Assembly (NCBI GenBank): GCA_019456345.1 | Contig: VRUB01000003.1 | Span: forward strand, 1 to 46,446 | Origin: Nitrospira sp. | Lineage (GTDB): Bacteria > Pseudomonadota > Gammaproteobacteria > Acidiferrobacterales > SPGG2 | Length of the DNA stretch: 46,446 nucleotides | Direction of reading: 5' to 3' | Shown here: positions 1 through 7,159 of the stretch, piece after piece | How positions within the stretch are numbered: the first letter of the stretch is position 1 | How the letters are laid out: the number at the start of each line of letters is the position of its first letter | Notes under the pieces: generated by a model | Database searches by the model: none | Told to the model about the DNA's origin: nothing | Seen by the model: only the letters and a program-made list of their open reading frames with translations | Translations under genes and position numbers: made by a program

Positions 1-183
1 CAACGTCCGTAAGATATTGAAATAAAATAGAAAAGTTCTCATTTGCGGGCGTGCAGCCCGCTGCGCCCTACGCTCGCCCGAATCACTGGCTAAGCTAAGA
101 GAACGCCGCAACGGTATACGCGGTCCGTTGCGCATCAGGGATGACCCCGGTCTCGTAATGAATTGCTTGGACGCACACACACC
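1..183. other. Left-edge non-coding stretch
   Basis: I recognise no gene here. The AT-rich first 45 bases are followed by a short perfect inverted repeat, GCGGGC (45-50) and GCCCGC (56-61), around a 5-base loop. It has no T-run and is not a convincing terminator. The rest is unremarkable GC-rich sequence leading into the methyltransferase remnant at 184. Confidence 0.4.
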
Positions 184-336
184 ATGAGCCCCGCGGACCA
201 CTTCCGCGGGCACGCCGCCGAGTATTCCGGCTATCGGCTGACCCACCCGGACATGCTGTTTGAGCGGCGGGTCGCTGTGGTGTTGTCACGCCGGTTGGCC
301 TGGGACTGCGGCACCGGCACAGTAAGCAGCGTATGA
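184..336 (+). pseudogene. 5' remnant of a SAM-dependent methyltransferase gene
   Basis: This open frame of 50 codons starts at ATG 184 and stops at TGA 334-336. Its translation begins MSPADHFRGHAAEYSGYR and later reads LAWDCGTGT. That resembles the N-terminus of class I SAM methyltransferases of the YafE/UbiE-like type, where an HFxxHAxxYxxYRPxYP opening precedes motif I (AWDCxTGxGQAA). The frame ends immediately after motif I, so roughly the last four fifths of a normal ~250-residue protein are absent and the product cannot bind SAM. The following membrane-protein gene begins inside its stop codon (ATGA). This points to a deletion that joined a broken methyltransferase to unrelated sequence. 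The identification rests on recognising the motif, not on an alignment. Confidence 0.5.
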
Positions 337-779
337 ACGTAAAACGCTTTCTCGCCGGTTGCATCATAGTGTCCGCCTACGTATTCGCCCATGAATGGGT
401 GTTCCACGGCATCGTGCTGGAAGATCTGTATGCACACAGTCCGCCGCTATGGCGCACCCCGGCGGATATGGCGGGGCGTATACCCTGGCTGGTGCTGGGC
501 CAGCTTATGTTTGCCGTGCTCTTTTGTTTCACCTTCACGCTCGGCTATGAAAGCAAAGGCCTGATGCGAGGGCTGCGTTATGGTGTGTTTATTGGCCTGG
601 TGTTCACGGCCACCAACGTCATCATGTACGCGTTTCAGCCCGTTCCTTATGAACTGCTGCTCGCATGGGTGGGTGGCGGTATCCTGGAGCTGACTATCGC
701 GGCGATCATCATGGCCGTAGTCTATCGGCCGGTGCAACCATCAGCATTGCCGCCGGACGACGTGCCAGCGGAGTCCTAA
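333..779 (+). CDS. Small integral membrane protein, function unknown
   Basis: The 148-residue product is strongly hydrophobic. Segments around residues 5-22, 47-68, 76-98 and 106-130 look like four membrane helices, followed by a short polar Pro-rich tail. An N-terminal FAHEWVFHGIVL stretch contains two His and a Glu next to the first helix, and a GYESKGLMRGLRYG loop lies mid-protein. I do not recognise the family; it resembles small uncharacterised inner-membrane proteins of proteobacteria. The start at 333 overlaps the stop of the methyltransferase remnant by ATGA, and no strong ribosome-binding site is visible. It is not obviously in an operon with phhB, which faces it from the other strand. 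Confidence 0.7.
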   Translation: MNVKRFLAGCIIVSAYVFAHEWVFHGIVLEDLYAHSPPLWRTPADMAGRIPWLVLGQLMFAVLFCFTFTLGYESKGLMRGLRYGVFIGLVFTATNVIMYAFQPVPYELLLAWVGGGILELTIAAIIMAVVYRPVQPSALPPDDVPAES

Positions 780-887
780 TCTGCCGGGCGGGCCCGCTCT
801 TCGTCTGCAATCGGGGCTCGGCTTGACCAAAAGGGCAAAAAACCGACAAAACCCCGCCACTTCGTGTTTGGTCTTTGCCGTTTCTCC

Positions 888-950
888 TCGCTACTAGCCA
901 CTCGCTACTAGCTACCGCTTTATTACCGATCACCGCTCACGATTCACGGA
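888..950. repeat. Nine in-register degenerate heptamers
   Basis: Nine consecutive 7-base words run without interruption: TCGCTAC, TAGCCAC, TCGCTAC, TAGCTAC, CGCTTTA, TTACCGA, TCACCGC, TCACGAT, TCACGGA. The block fills the gap between the membrane-protein gene and the 3' end of phhB. Words of the same type recur in other gaps of this window. Confidence 0.8.
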
Positions 951-955
951 TAATG

Positions 956-1291
956 TCAGGCGCCAATAAGCGCGTTGAACTTCGCCGCACAGATGAAGTC
1001 GTTCTCCGACAATCCGCCGATGGCGTGCGTACTGTAGCGCACACGGCAGCGCTTGTAGCCGACCTCGATGTCGGGGTGGTGATCTTCGCGGTGCGCGACC
1101 CACGCCAGCGCATTGACGAAGGCCATGGTCTGATAGTAATTCTTGAACTCGTAGGTGCGAGCGATCTCGCCACCACCTTCACTGATCTCCCACCCCGGGG
1201 TCTGTTGCAGCAATGCTTGGGCCGCTTGCGGCGTCAGCGGCTTGGTGCCGCCTTCACAGGGCTTGCAGGTCTTGCTGACCAGTTCTGTCAT
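956..1291 (-). CDS. phhB: Pterin-4-alpha-carbinolamine dehydratase
   Basis: The enzyme dehydrates 4a-hydroxytetrahydrobiopterin, recycling the pterin cofactor of aromatic amino acid hydroxylases in the cytosol. The 111-residue length is normal for the family. The signature region HREDHHPDIEVGYKRC, followed by STHAIGGLSENDF, supplies the active-site His residues, and a PGWEI segment precedes it as usual. The ATG at 1291 is preceded by a clear GAGGAGG ribosome-binding site. No phenylalanine hydroxylase gene is in the window. The gene is divergent from orn, with a 248-bp gap that must hold both promoters. The stop lies six bases from a block of heptamer repeats. Confidence 0.93.
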   Translation of the reverse strand: MTELVSKTCKPCEGGTKPLTPQAAQALLQQTPGWEISEGGGEIARTYEFKNYYQTMAFVNALAWVAHREDHHPDIEVGYKRCRVRYSTHAIGGLSENDFICAAKFNALIGA

Positions 1292-1539
1292 GATCGCCTC
1301 CTCGTGTTACCTGTCCGTTTTCGCGGGTGCCAACGGTGCTATCTTGATTGTATGGCGTTGGGTACGGCGTTACCGTGACTCGCACATGCTCAATTGGCCG
1401 CCGCGCCACCCTCGGCCCGGTAAGGGCGGTCAGCGCGAACCCGCCCAAATACAAGACGGTCAAGCCATTGCTGCCCTCACGGTGATATCATGGGCCGGGC
1501 ACAACCGCATACGTTTAAGATTAGAACTGGAGATAACGG

Positions 1540-2106
1540 ATGGCGCAAGTACCTCCCGGGGGCCAGGACCCCAATGCTTTGATCTGGATTGACCTGGAGA
1601 TGTCAGGGTTGGACACGCAGTCGGACCGGATTCTGGAGGCGGCCACAATCGTCACCGACAGTGAGCTCAATACGCTCGCCGAGGGGCCGGTGCTGGTGGT
1701 GCATCAGCCGGCGGCGGTACTCGACGGCATGGATGAGTGGAATACCCGCACCCATGCCGAAACCGGGCTGTGCGAGCGCGTGCGCGCATCCAGCTTGACT
1801 GAAAGCGATGTCGAACGGCAAGTGCTCGAGTTCCTGCAACAGTATGTGCCGAAGGGCCGGTCGCCCATGTGTGGCAACAGCATTTGCCAGGACCGCCGGT
1901 TTCTGGCGCGCTGGATGCCCGATTTCGAGGCATGGTTTCACTACCGCAATCTGGACGTGAGCACGATCAAGGAGCTGGCCCGGCGTTGGAAACCCGAGAT
2001 TTACGCCGGGATGGTCAAAAAGAATACCCACAAAGCGCTTGATGACATTCGCGAGTCGATCGAGGAGCTCAGGTACTACCGCAAGCACTTCCTGCGCCTG
2101 GACTAG
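1540..2106 (+). CDS. orn: Oligoribonuclease
   Basis: This 3'-to-5' exoribonuclease degrades 2-5 nt RNA fragments and pGpG, the last step of RNA turnover and c-di-GMP breakdown. The 188-residue product has the DEDDh exonuclease layout: IDLEMSGLD with the first Asp and Glu near residues 18-20, [12 protein letters not shown] with the second Asp around residue 112, and [14 protein letters not shown] with the catalytic His and last Asp near residues 163-168. The start is supported by GGAG eight bases upstream. Orn sits close to queG, nnr and tsaE in many gammaproteobacteria, as here. Confidence 0.96.
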   Translation: MAQVPPGGQDPNALIWIDLEMSGLDTQSDRILEAATIVTDSELNTLAEGPVLVVHQPAAVLDGMDEWNTRTHAETGLCERVRASSLTESDVERQVLEFLQQYVPKGRSPMCGNSICQDRRFLARWMPDFEAWFHYRNLDVSTIKELARRWKPEIYAGMVKKNTHKALDDIRESIEELRYYRKHFLRLD

Positions 2107-2238
2107 GGTGACGTAGCCACCCCCCGGTTGGCGCCGCACGGCCGTGGCCCGGCCCGCCCGGAAAGGACTTTCCAAACAACTGCTTAACGACGGAAACGGC
2201 ACCGCGTGGGCGGCAGTAGATGCTTATGCCCACTGAGG

Positions 2239-2244
2239 TATACT
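2239..2244 (+). promoter_or_regulatory. Possible -10 element before the lipoprotein operon
   Basis: TATACT differs from the sigma70 -10 consensus by one base and lies 46 bp upstream of the first lipoprotein start, next to an AT-rich patch. There is no good -35 at 16-18 bp, so this is only a weak candidate. Confidence 0.25.
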
Positions 2245-2289
2245 ATTTTTATTGCCATTCTGGCATGTGATTGGAATCCGGAGGTAGCC

Positions 2290-2859
2290 ATGGGGCGGAC
2301 AGAGACCACGATGCGCGCGGCGATTGTACTGATAGCTGCGCTTTTTCTTGCGGCCTGTGCCGGCAAGACCACGGTGAAGAGCAATCTTCATATCAAGGGG
2401 GCGCCCAGTTGGGTTAACAAGGGCACCAACACCCTCAACGATAAGAACGGACGCCTGTTTCACGGCGTTGGCATCGCCCCCGACATAGGGGATATATCGC
2501 TGCAGAAGGACACGGCGGACAATCGTGCGCGCGCTGAGGTCGCACGCATCCTGTCCTCGTACATGGAGGTCGTATCCAAGGATTACTCCACCGCGAGCGA
2601 CGTCGACGGCCAGCGGATCAGCGAACAGGAGGTGTCGCGCGAGATCAACAATGTCACAAGGACCAATCTCTCGGGCGCCAAGATCATCGGCCGCTGGCGC
2701 CACAAGAAAAATAAGACGATGTACTCGCTGGCCGAGCTGGATGTGCGTCACGTGAAGCAGACGGTCAAGACATTCCGCGACATGAATGACGGTTTGCGCG
2801 ATTACATCGAGCAGAACGCCGATGTCGTTTTCGACAAGTTCTCCGAGCAATCCCGATGA
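2290..2859 (+). CDS. LPP20-family outer-membrane lipoprotein
   Basis: The product has 189 residues. A lipoprotein signal peptide ends in the lipobox LAAC. The mature part contains a GAPSWVNKG opening and an FHGVGIAP segment. An ARAEVARILSSYMEVVSKDY helix follows, then RWRHKKNKTMYSLAELD. This is the layout of LPP20/FlgT-N-type domains, in which a W-V motif precedes a helix and a sheet. I chose ATG 2290 because GGAGGT lies just upstream; ATG 2311 (MRAAIVLIAAL) is an alternative. The gene leads a four-gene operon and overlaps the next by ATGA. A role in the cell envelope is inferred from the lipobox and the LpoB-like neighbour; the precise function is unknown. Confidence 0.8.
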   Translation: MGRTETTMRAAIVLIAALFLAACAGKTTVKSNLHIKGAPSWVNKGTNTLNDKNGRLFHGVGIAPDIGDISLQKDTADNRARAEVARILSSYMEVVSKDYSTASDVDGQRISEQEVSREINNVTRTNLSGAKIIGRWRHKKNKTMYSLAELDVRHVKQTVKTFRDMNDGLRDYIEQNADVVFDKFSEQSR

Positions 2860-3464
2860 AGCCCGCCCGGACGCCCGGTCTCCGCCTCGTGGCTGTGCTG
2901 GTGGTCCTTGTGATGGCCGGCTGCGGAACCTCCGTCCAACGGATGGACACCGAGAAGGTCAAGGATCTGAGCGGTGCCTGGAACGATACCGACTCGCGGC
3001 TTGTATCCGAGGAGATGATCGAGGATGTGCTCTCCCAGCCGTGGCTGCGCGATTTCACGCGCAAGAACCGGGCGCAGCCGGCGCTGATCGTGGGCGGCAT
3101 GCGTAACCTGAGCCACGAGCACATCAACCTGAACACGTTCGTCGCCGACATCGAGCGAGCGATGATCAGGTCGAATAAGGTGCAGTTCGTGGCGTCGCCG
3201 ACGGAACGAGGCTCGGTGCGAGCGGAGCGCAAGGACCAGGACCTGCATGCAGCTGAGGCGACGCGCAATCCGATGGGCCAGGAGCTCGGGGCGGATTTTA
3301 TGCTTCAAGGAACCATCAATACCATCGTCGATGTCTCCGGTACCAAGCAGGTACGCTACTACCAGGTCGATATGACCCTGGTCAGCCTGGCCGATAACCG
3401 CAAGGTGTGGGTCGGGCAGAAGAAGATCAAAAAGCTGGTCAAGCGTAGCAAGCTGCGATTTTGA
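2856..3464 (+). CDS. lpoB: LpoB-like penicillin-binding protein activator lipoprotein
   Basis: In enterobacteria LpoB is an outer-membrane lipoprotein that reaches through the peptidoglycan to activate the synthase PBP1b. This 202-residue protein has a signal peptide with lipobox MAGC and a short linker. It then shows the family's core: QPALIVGGMRNLSHEHIN, DIERAMIRSNKVQFV, ELGADFMLQGTI and YYQVDMTLVSLADNRKVW. The linker before the globular domain is much shorter than in E. coli LpoB, as in many non-enteric homologues. Start and upstream stop overlap (ATGA), indicating translational coupling. Whether it activates a PBP in this organism is inferred from the family. Confidence 0.85.
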   Translation: MKPARTPGLRLVAVLVVLVMAGCGTSVQRMDTEKVKDLSGAWNDTDSRLVSEEMIEDVLSQPWLRDFTRKNRAQPALIVGGMRNLSHEHINLNTFVADIERAMIRSNKVQFVASPTERGSVRAERKDQDLHAAEATRNPMGQELGADFMLQGTINTIVDVSGTKQVRYYQVDMTLVSLADNRKVWVGQKKIKKLVKRSKLRF

Positions 3465-3477
3465 AGCGCACGCCGGT

Positions 3478-4848
3478 GTGCGCCATCCCCTGCGTTATTA
3501 CGTGTTCGAGCTTTTCCGTCCATCGCGTACAAACTGCGTTGACCGGATACTGTTTGCTGTGGGCATTGCCCTGCTGGCCGGGGCCTGCGCCACCGGCAGT
3601 AACAGCTCCTACACGCTTGAACGTCACCTCGCTGCCCAAAAGCCCGAGCGCGCCCTCAAATCGTTAGAGCAGCAAAGCCGGCAGTGGGCACGCCGCGACC
3701 AGGTTTTGTATCTGCTGAACAAGGCCATGCTGTTACGCATGCAAGGCGATTTTGTCGCGAGCAACGACATCTTCGAGCAGGCCAAGCAGCGCATCGACAA
3801 ACTTTACGGCGTCAGTGTTACGGAGCAGATCGGATCGGTCATTATCAATGACCTCACCCGGCAGTACGTCGGCGAGGAGTTTGAGCAGGTATTGATGCAC
3901 GTTTTTGAAGCGCTGAATTACCTGGCGCTTGGGCAAGCCGACGCGGCACGCGTGGAGGCGCTGCATATTGACCTGAAGCTTCGCCAGCTTGGGAAGAGAA
4001 TCGAAAAGAACAAGTACACGGAGGATGCGTTTGCCAGGTATCTGGCGGGGATGATCTACGAGGGGCAGCGAGAGTGGAGCGATGCCATGATCGAGTACCG
4101 CCAGGCCTATGTCGCATACCGCGTGTATAAGAAGGAGTACGGCGTTCCTGTGCCGCACAGCCTCAAGCAAGACTTGCTGCGGCTGAGCGAGAGGGTGGGG
4201 CTAACGGCGGAGATGGAACGTTACGAGACCGAATTCGGCATGGAACGCGGTCAAGACATGGAGATACGCGAAGGGAAGGGCGAGCTCATTTTCGTGTTGA
4301 GCAAGGGCCTGGCGCCCGTGAAACGCGAGAACTCGATCTTCGTGCTGGTGCCGCCGACCCATACGCTGGTGAAGGTCTCCTTACCTTATTATCAGTCGCG
4401 CGTAGCGCCCGCGGTCGCCGCGCGTATCCGGGTCGACGGTGAGGTTATACCGATGGAGGAGGTGGAGGACATCAGGGCCATCGCGATCAGGACCCTCAAA
4501 ACGAAGCTGCCAGGGATCCGGGCGAGAGCGATCGCGCGCGCGAGCATCAAGGGCACCGTAGCATACACGCTCAAGCACCAGGATAACTGGCTGCTCGGCG
4601 TGCTGGCAGAGTTGGGCGGGTTGGTGACGGAACGCGCCGATACACGCAGCTGGATTACGCTCCCAAGCAACATATTCCTGGCGCGCATTCCGCTGGCGCC
4701 CGGTAAGCATAACATCGAGCTGGAGATTCTCGATCGCCGTCACGCGGTTATCGCTAGGCGCGAGTTCCGCAACGTCACTATTAATAAGGATCGTATGACC
4801 TTTCTATCACATCACTGGATTGTGCCGCAGCATTTGTTTTTCGAGTAA
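3478..4848 (+). CDS. COG3014-like TPR-containing envelope protein
   Basis: The start is GTG at 3478, 13 bp after lpoB. The 456-residue product has an unusually long N-terminus before a hydrophobic stretch, ILFAVGIALLAGACATG, that looks like a lipoprotein signal with an imperfect lipobox. A later GTG near 3559 would give a more ordinary signal. The middle part, about residues 50-260, is helical with TPR-like pairs such as LNKAMLLRMQGDFVASNDIF and DAMIEYRQAYVAYRVY. The C-terminal part is beta-rich with SWITLPSNIFLARIPL and an ELEILDRRHAV segment. It resembles the COG3014 proteins encoded beside LpoB and LPP20 lipoproteins in other gammaproteobacteria. The function is unknown, and the operon context suggests peptidoglycan or outer-membrane work. 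Confidence 0.75.
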   Translation: MRHPLRYYVFELFRPSRTNCVDRILFAVGIALLAGACATGSNSSYTLERHLAAQKPERALKSLEQQSRQWARRDQVLYLLNKAMLLRMQGDFVASNDIFEQAKQRIDKLYGVSVTEQIGSVIINDLTRQYVGEEFEQVLMHVFEALNYLALGQADAARVEALHIDLKLRQLGKRIEKNKYTEDAFARYLAGMIYEGQREWSDAMIEYRQAYVAYRVYKKEYGVPVPHSLKQDLLRLSERVGLTAEMERYETEFGMERGQDMEIREGKGELIFVLSKGLAPVKRENSIFVLVPPTHTLVKVSLPYYQSRVAPAVAARIRVDGEVIPMEEVEDIRAIAIRTLKTKLPGIRARAIARASIKGTVAYTLKHQDNWLLGVLAELGGLVTERADTRSWITLPSNIFLARIPLAPGKHNIELEILDRRHAVIARREFRNVTINKDRMTFLSHHWIVPQHLFFE

Positions 4849-4853
4849 GCACG

Positions 4854-5921
4854 ATGAGGACCGCACTGACAATCGTATTAGGCGCCTGGTTGCTGCTGGC
4901 AGGGTGTGCCGGTAAGCCGGCCCGACCCGACTGGACCGCGGGCAGCAGCGCGCGTTATCCCGATACCCGTTTCCTTGTAGCGCGGGGACAGGGACCCAGT
5001 GAAAGCAAGGCCGCCGATCGGGCACGAGCGGAGCTGGCCAAAATCTTCCACGTCCGGATCAGCGATGAGAGCGTGGACACGCAGACGATTGTAAGCCGTA
5101 CCGAACGCGGCAAGACGCAACGCGAGCAGCGAGGAAAGGTGACCCGTACCGTCGTCGCCGGGACCGATCGGATTCTCGAAGGCGTAGAAGTGAAAGAGTT
5201 CTGGCTGGATCCGCACACGCAAGTGCACTATGCACTCGCCGTGCTCCCGCGGGCACGGGCCAGCGCCCGACTCGAACAACGGATGGCGCATCTGGATGCG
5301 GCGACGCGCGACTATTTGGCCCAGGTGCATACGCGCAGGGACGTGCTGCTGCGGCTTGGCGCTGCCGAGCGCGCGCTCACGGCCCAGCACGAGCGCCAGG
5401 CCCTGCAAGACTCGCTCCGCATCGTCGATCCCGCCGGGCGCGGCATGGCACCGCGCTGGGAGCTGAGCGACTTGCAACGCGAGTTTGAAAAGCTGTTGCC
5501 GCAGCTACAGCTCGTGCCCGAGGTGCAGGCCGATCCGATTGGTGGGCTGGGGACCGCCTTGTCGGGTGCCATCGCGGCGGCGGGATTTACGCTGGTGCAG
5601 GGCGCACAGGCGGATTATGTGCTGGCGGCCACCTTGCAGATGGATGATCTGGGCGAGCGCGACGGTTGGCTGTGGCTCAAGGGTACACTGGAGATCAAGC
5701 TCGTGGAGCAGACGAGTGCGCGTGTGCGTGGCGTCCAGCGCTGGACGGTGAAGGTCTCGGCGCAGCAACGACGCACGGCGCGGCGCCGCGCCGTGGACCG
5801 GGTGGTGTCGATCCTGAAGCAGGAGCTCCAATCGACAATCGTCGGTTTTGGCGGCGGCGCGGGTGGGCGCGCAAGCGCTCAGTCGTGGGCCGGCTCGGGG
5901 GAATCACGATCGCCGGGTTGA
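4854..5921 (+). CDS. Second LPP20-like lipoprotein with C-terminal extension
   Basis: The signal peptide ends in lipobox LAGC. The mature N-terminus (PDWTAGSSARYPDTRFLVARG) parallels the first protein of this operon: a D/S-W motif, then GQGPSESKAADRARAELAKIF and a FWLDPHTQVHYALAVL strand, which define the LPP20/FlgT-N-like domain. A helical, Arg-rich middle (about residues 140-205) and a second domain (about 220-335) with AQADYVLAATLQMDD follow; the latter is reminiscent of LpoB/CsgG-type folds. The Gly/Ser-rich tail overlaps the 3' end of queG on the opposite strand by 43 bp. It is the last gene of the lipoprotein operon, 5 bp after the preceding stop. Function unknown. Confidence 0.75.
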   Translation: MRTALTIVLGAWLLLAGCAGKPARPDWTAGSSARYPDTRFLVARGQGPSESKAADRARAELAKIFHVRISDESVDTQTIVSRTERGKTQREQRGKVTRTVVAGTDRILEGVEVKEFWLDPHTQVHYALAVLPRARASARLEQRMAHLDAATRDYLAQVHTRRDVLLRLGAAERALTAQHERQALQDSLRIVDPAGRGMAPRWELSDLQREFEKLLPQLQLVPEVQADPIGGLGTALSGAIAAAGFTLVQGAQADYVLAATLQMDDLGERDGWLWLKGTLEIKLVEQTSARVRGVQRWTVKVSAQQRRTARRRAVDRVVSILKQELQSTIVGFGGGAGGRASAQSWAGSGESRSPG

Positions 5922-6985
5922 TGGTGTTGTGCCAGCGCCCAGTGCACGTGCTCGCGCACCAGCGCGGAGGGGTGCGTGAGACGCGTCTGAAGGGCGGCGA
6001 TTACGGCGGCGCTCATCGGGGCGTTGCCCAAGGCCACTGCGATGTTCCGCAACCAGCCCTCGTAACCGGTGCGGCGAATGGCCGAACCGCGCGTGCGCTC
6101 GTCGAACTCGGCCTCGCTCCAGGAGAACAAGTCCACCAGCTTGGCCCCATCGAGATCCTGGCGCACGGCGAAATCAGGCTCCGCGGTCGGTCGGGCAAAA
6201 CGATTCCACGGACACACGAGCTGGCAGTCGTCGCACCCGAAGATGCGGTTACCTATTAATGGTCGCAGCGCCAACGGGATCGGGCCGCGCAGCTCGATGG
6301 TCAGATAGGAGATGCAGCGGCGCGCATCGAGCTGATAAGGGGCGACGATCGCCCGGGTGGGGCAGACATCAATGCATGCCTGGCAGCTACCGCAATGGTT
6401 TTGCGATGGCCGGTCCACCGGTAGCGGCAGATCGGTATAGATCTCACCGAGAAAAAACCATGAACCAGCCGTGCGGCTGAGCACATTCGTGTGTTTGCCG
6501 ATCCAGCCGAGCCCGGCCTTCTGTGCCAGCGGTTTCTCCAGCACCGGCGCGCTGTCGCTAAACACGCGGTAGCGATGCGGGCCAACGGCCCGCTCTATCC
6601 GCACGGCAAGTTGGTCCAGGCGCTTACGCACGACCTTGTGATAATCGCGCCCAAGCGCGTAGCGTGAGATAAAGCCCAGGGACGGATTATCGAGCACCGC
6701 CTGTGTGTCGGCGGCCTCTGCCGGGTAGTAATCCATGCGCGCACAGATCACACGCACGGTTTCCGGCAACAAGGCGTGGGGCCGGCTGCGCCGGGTACCG
6801 TGTGCAGCCATGTAGTGCATCTCGCCATGGCGCCCGCCAGCGAGCCATTCGAGCAGGCGTGCCTCGGCCTCACCCAGGTGTCGATCGCTGACCCCGATTT
6901 GCTGAAATCCGAGTTCCTGCCCCCAGTGTTTGATATCACGGGCAAGGCGATTCAAGTCGATGGACTGTGTATGTGCGTTATCCAT
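5879..6985 (-). CDS. queG: Epoxyqueuosine reductase
   Basis: QueG reduces epoxyqueuosine to queuosine in the wobble base of GUN tRNAs, using cobalamin and two 4Fe-4S clusters. The 368-residue length is normal. Two cluster motifs are visible: CGSCQACIDVCPTRAI (first cluster) and CDDCQLVCPWN (second). The segments RYALGRDYHKVVRKRLDQL and SAPVLEKPLAQKAGLGWIGK are typical of the cobalamin-binding N-terminal part. I set the start at ATG 6985 (MDNAHTQSIDL). The upstream extension of this frame would translate a heptamer repeat block, which is unlikely. The 3' end overlaps the converging lipoprotein gene. Confidence 0.95.
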   Translation of the reverse strand: MDNAHTQSIDLNRLARDIKHWGQELGFQQIGVSDRHLGEAEARLLEWLAGGRHGEMHYMAAHGTRRSRPHALLPETVRVICARMDYYPAEAADTQAVLDNPSLGFISRYALGRDYHKVVRKRLDQLAVRIERAVGPHRYRVFSDSAPVLEKPLAQKAGLGWIGKHTNVLSRTAGSWFFLGEIYTDLPLPVDRPSQNHCGSCQACIDVCPTRAIVAPYQLDARRCISYLTIELRGPIPLALRPLIGNRIFGCDDCQLVCPWNRFARPTAEPDFAVRQDLDGAKLVDLFSWSEAEFDERTRGSAIRRTGYEGWLRNIAVALGNAPMSAAVIAALQTRLTHPSALVREHVHWALAQHHQPGDRDSPEPAHD

Positions 6986-7009
6986 CCAGGCCTGTGGGTT
7001 ACTTGACCC

Positions 7010-7103
7010 GTAGCGAGTGGCGGGTAGCGAGTAGCGAGGAATACACGGACACATCGTAGCGTACCCATGCATTCCTAGCTACTCGAAACTCGCTACTATT
7101 ACC
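7010..7103. repeat. Two facing blocks of heptamer repeats
   Basis: Heptamers GTAGCGA, GTGGCGG, GTAGCGA, GTAGCGA run from 7010 to 7037. The reverse-complement type TAGCTAC, TCGAAAC, TCGCTAC, TATTACC runs from 7076 to 7103. The two arms can pair into an imperfect hairpin. The block occupies the divergent gap between queG and nnr. Confidence 0.75.
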
Positions 7104-7159
7104 TATGTCCACTGCGTACTCCGCGGTTAGAATACGCTGACAATAGGGCTGAGAGTTGT

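Noticed and set aside
888-950. Possible CRISPR-like array
   Set aside because: The units are 7 bp, directly adjacent and without spacers, so this is a short tandem repeat, not CRISPR.
1603-2202. 199-codon minus-strand frame opposite orn
   Set aside because: It is antisense to an unmistakable oligoribonuclease and shows no domain.
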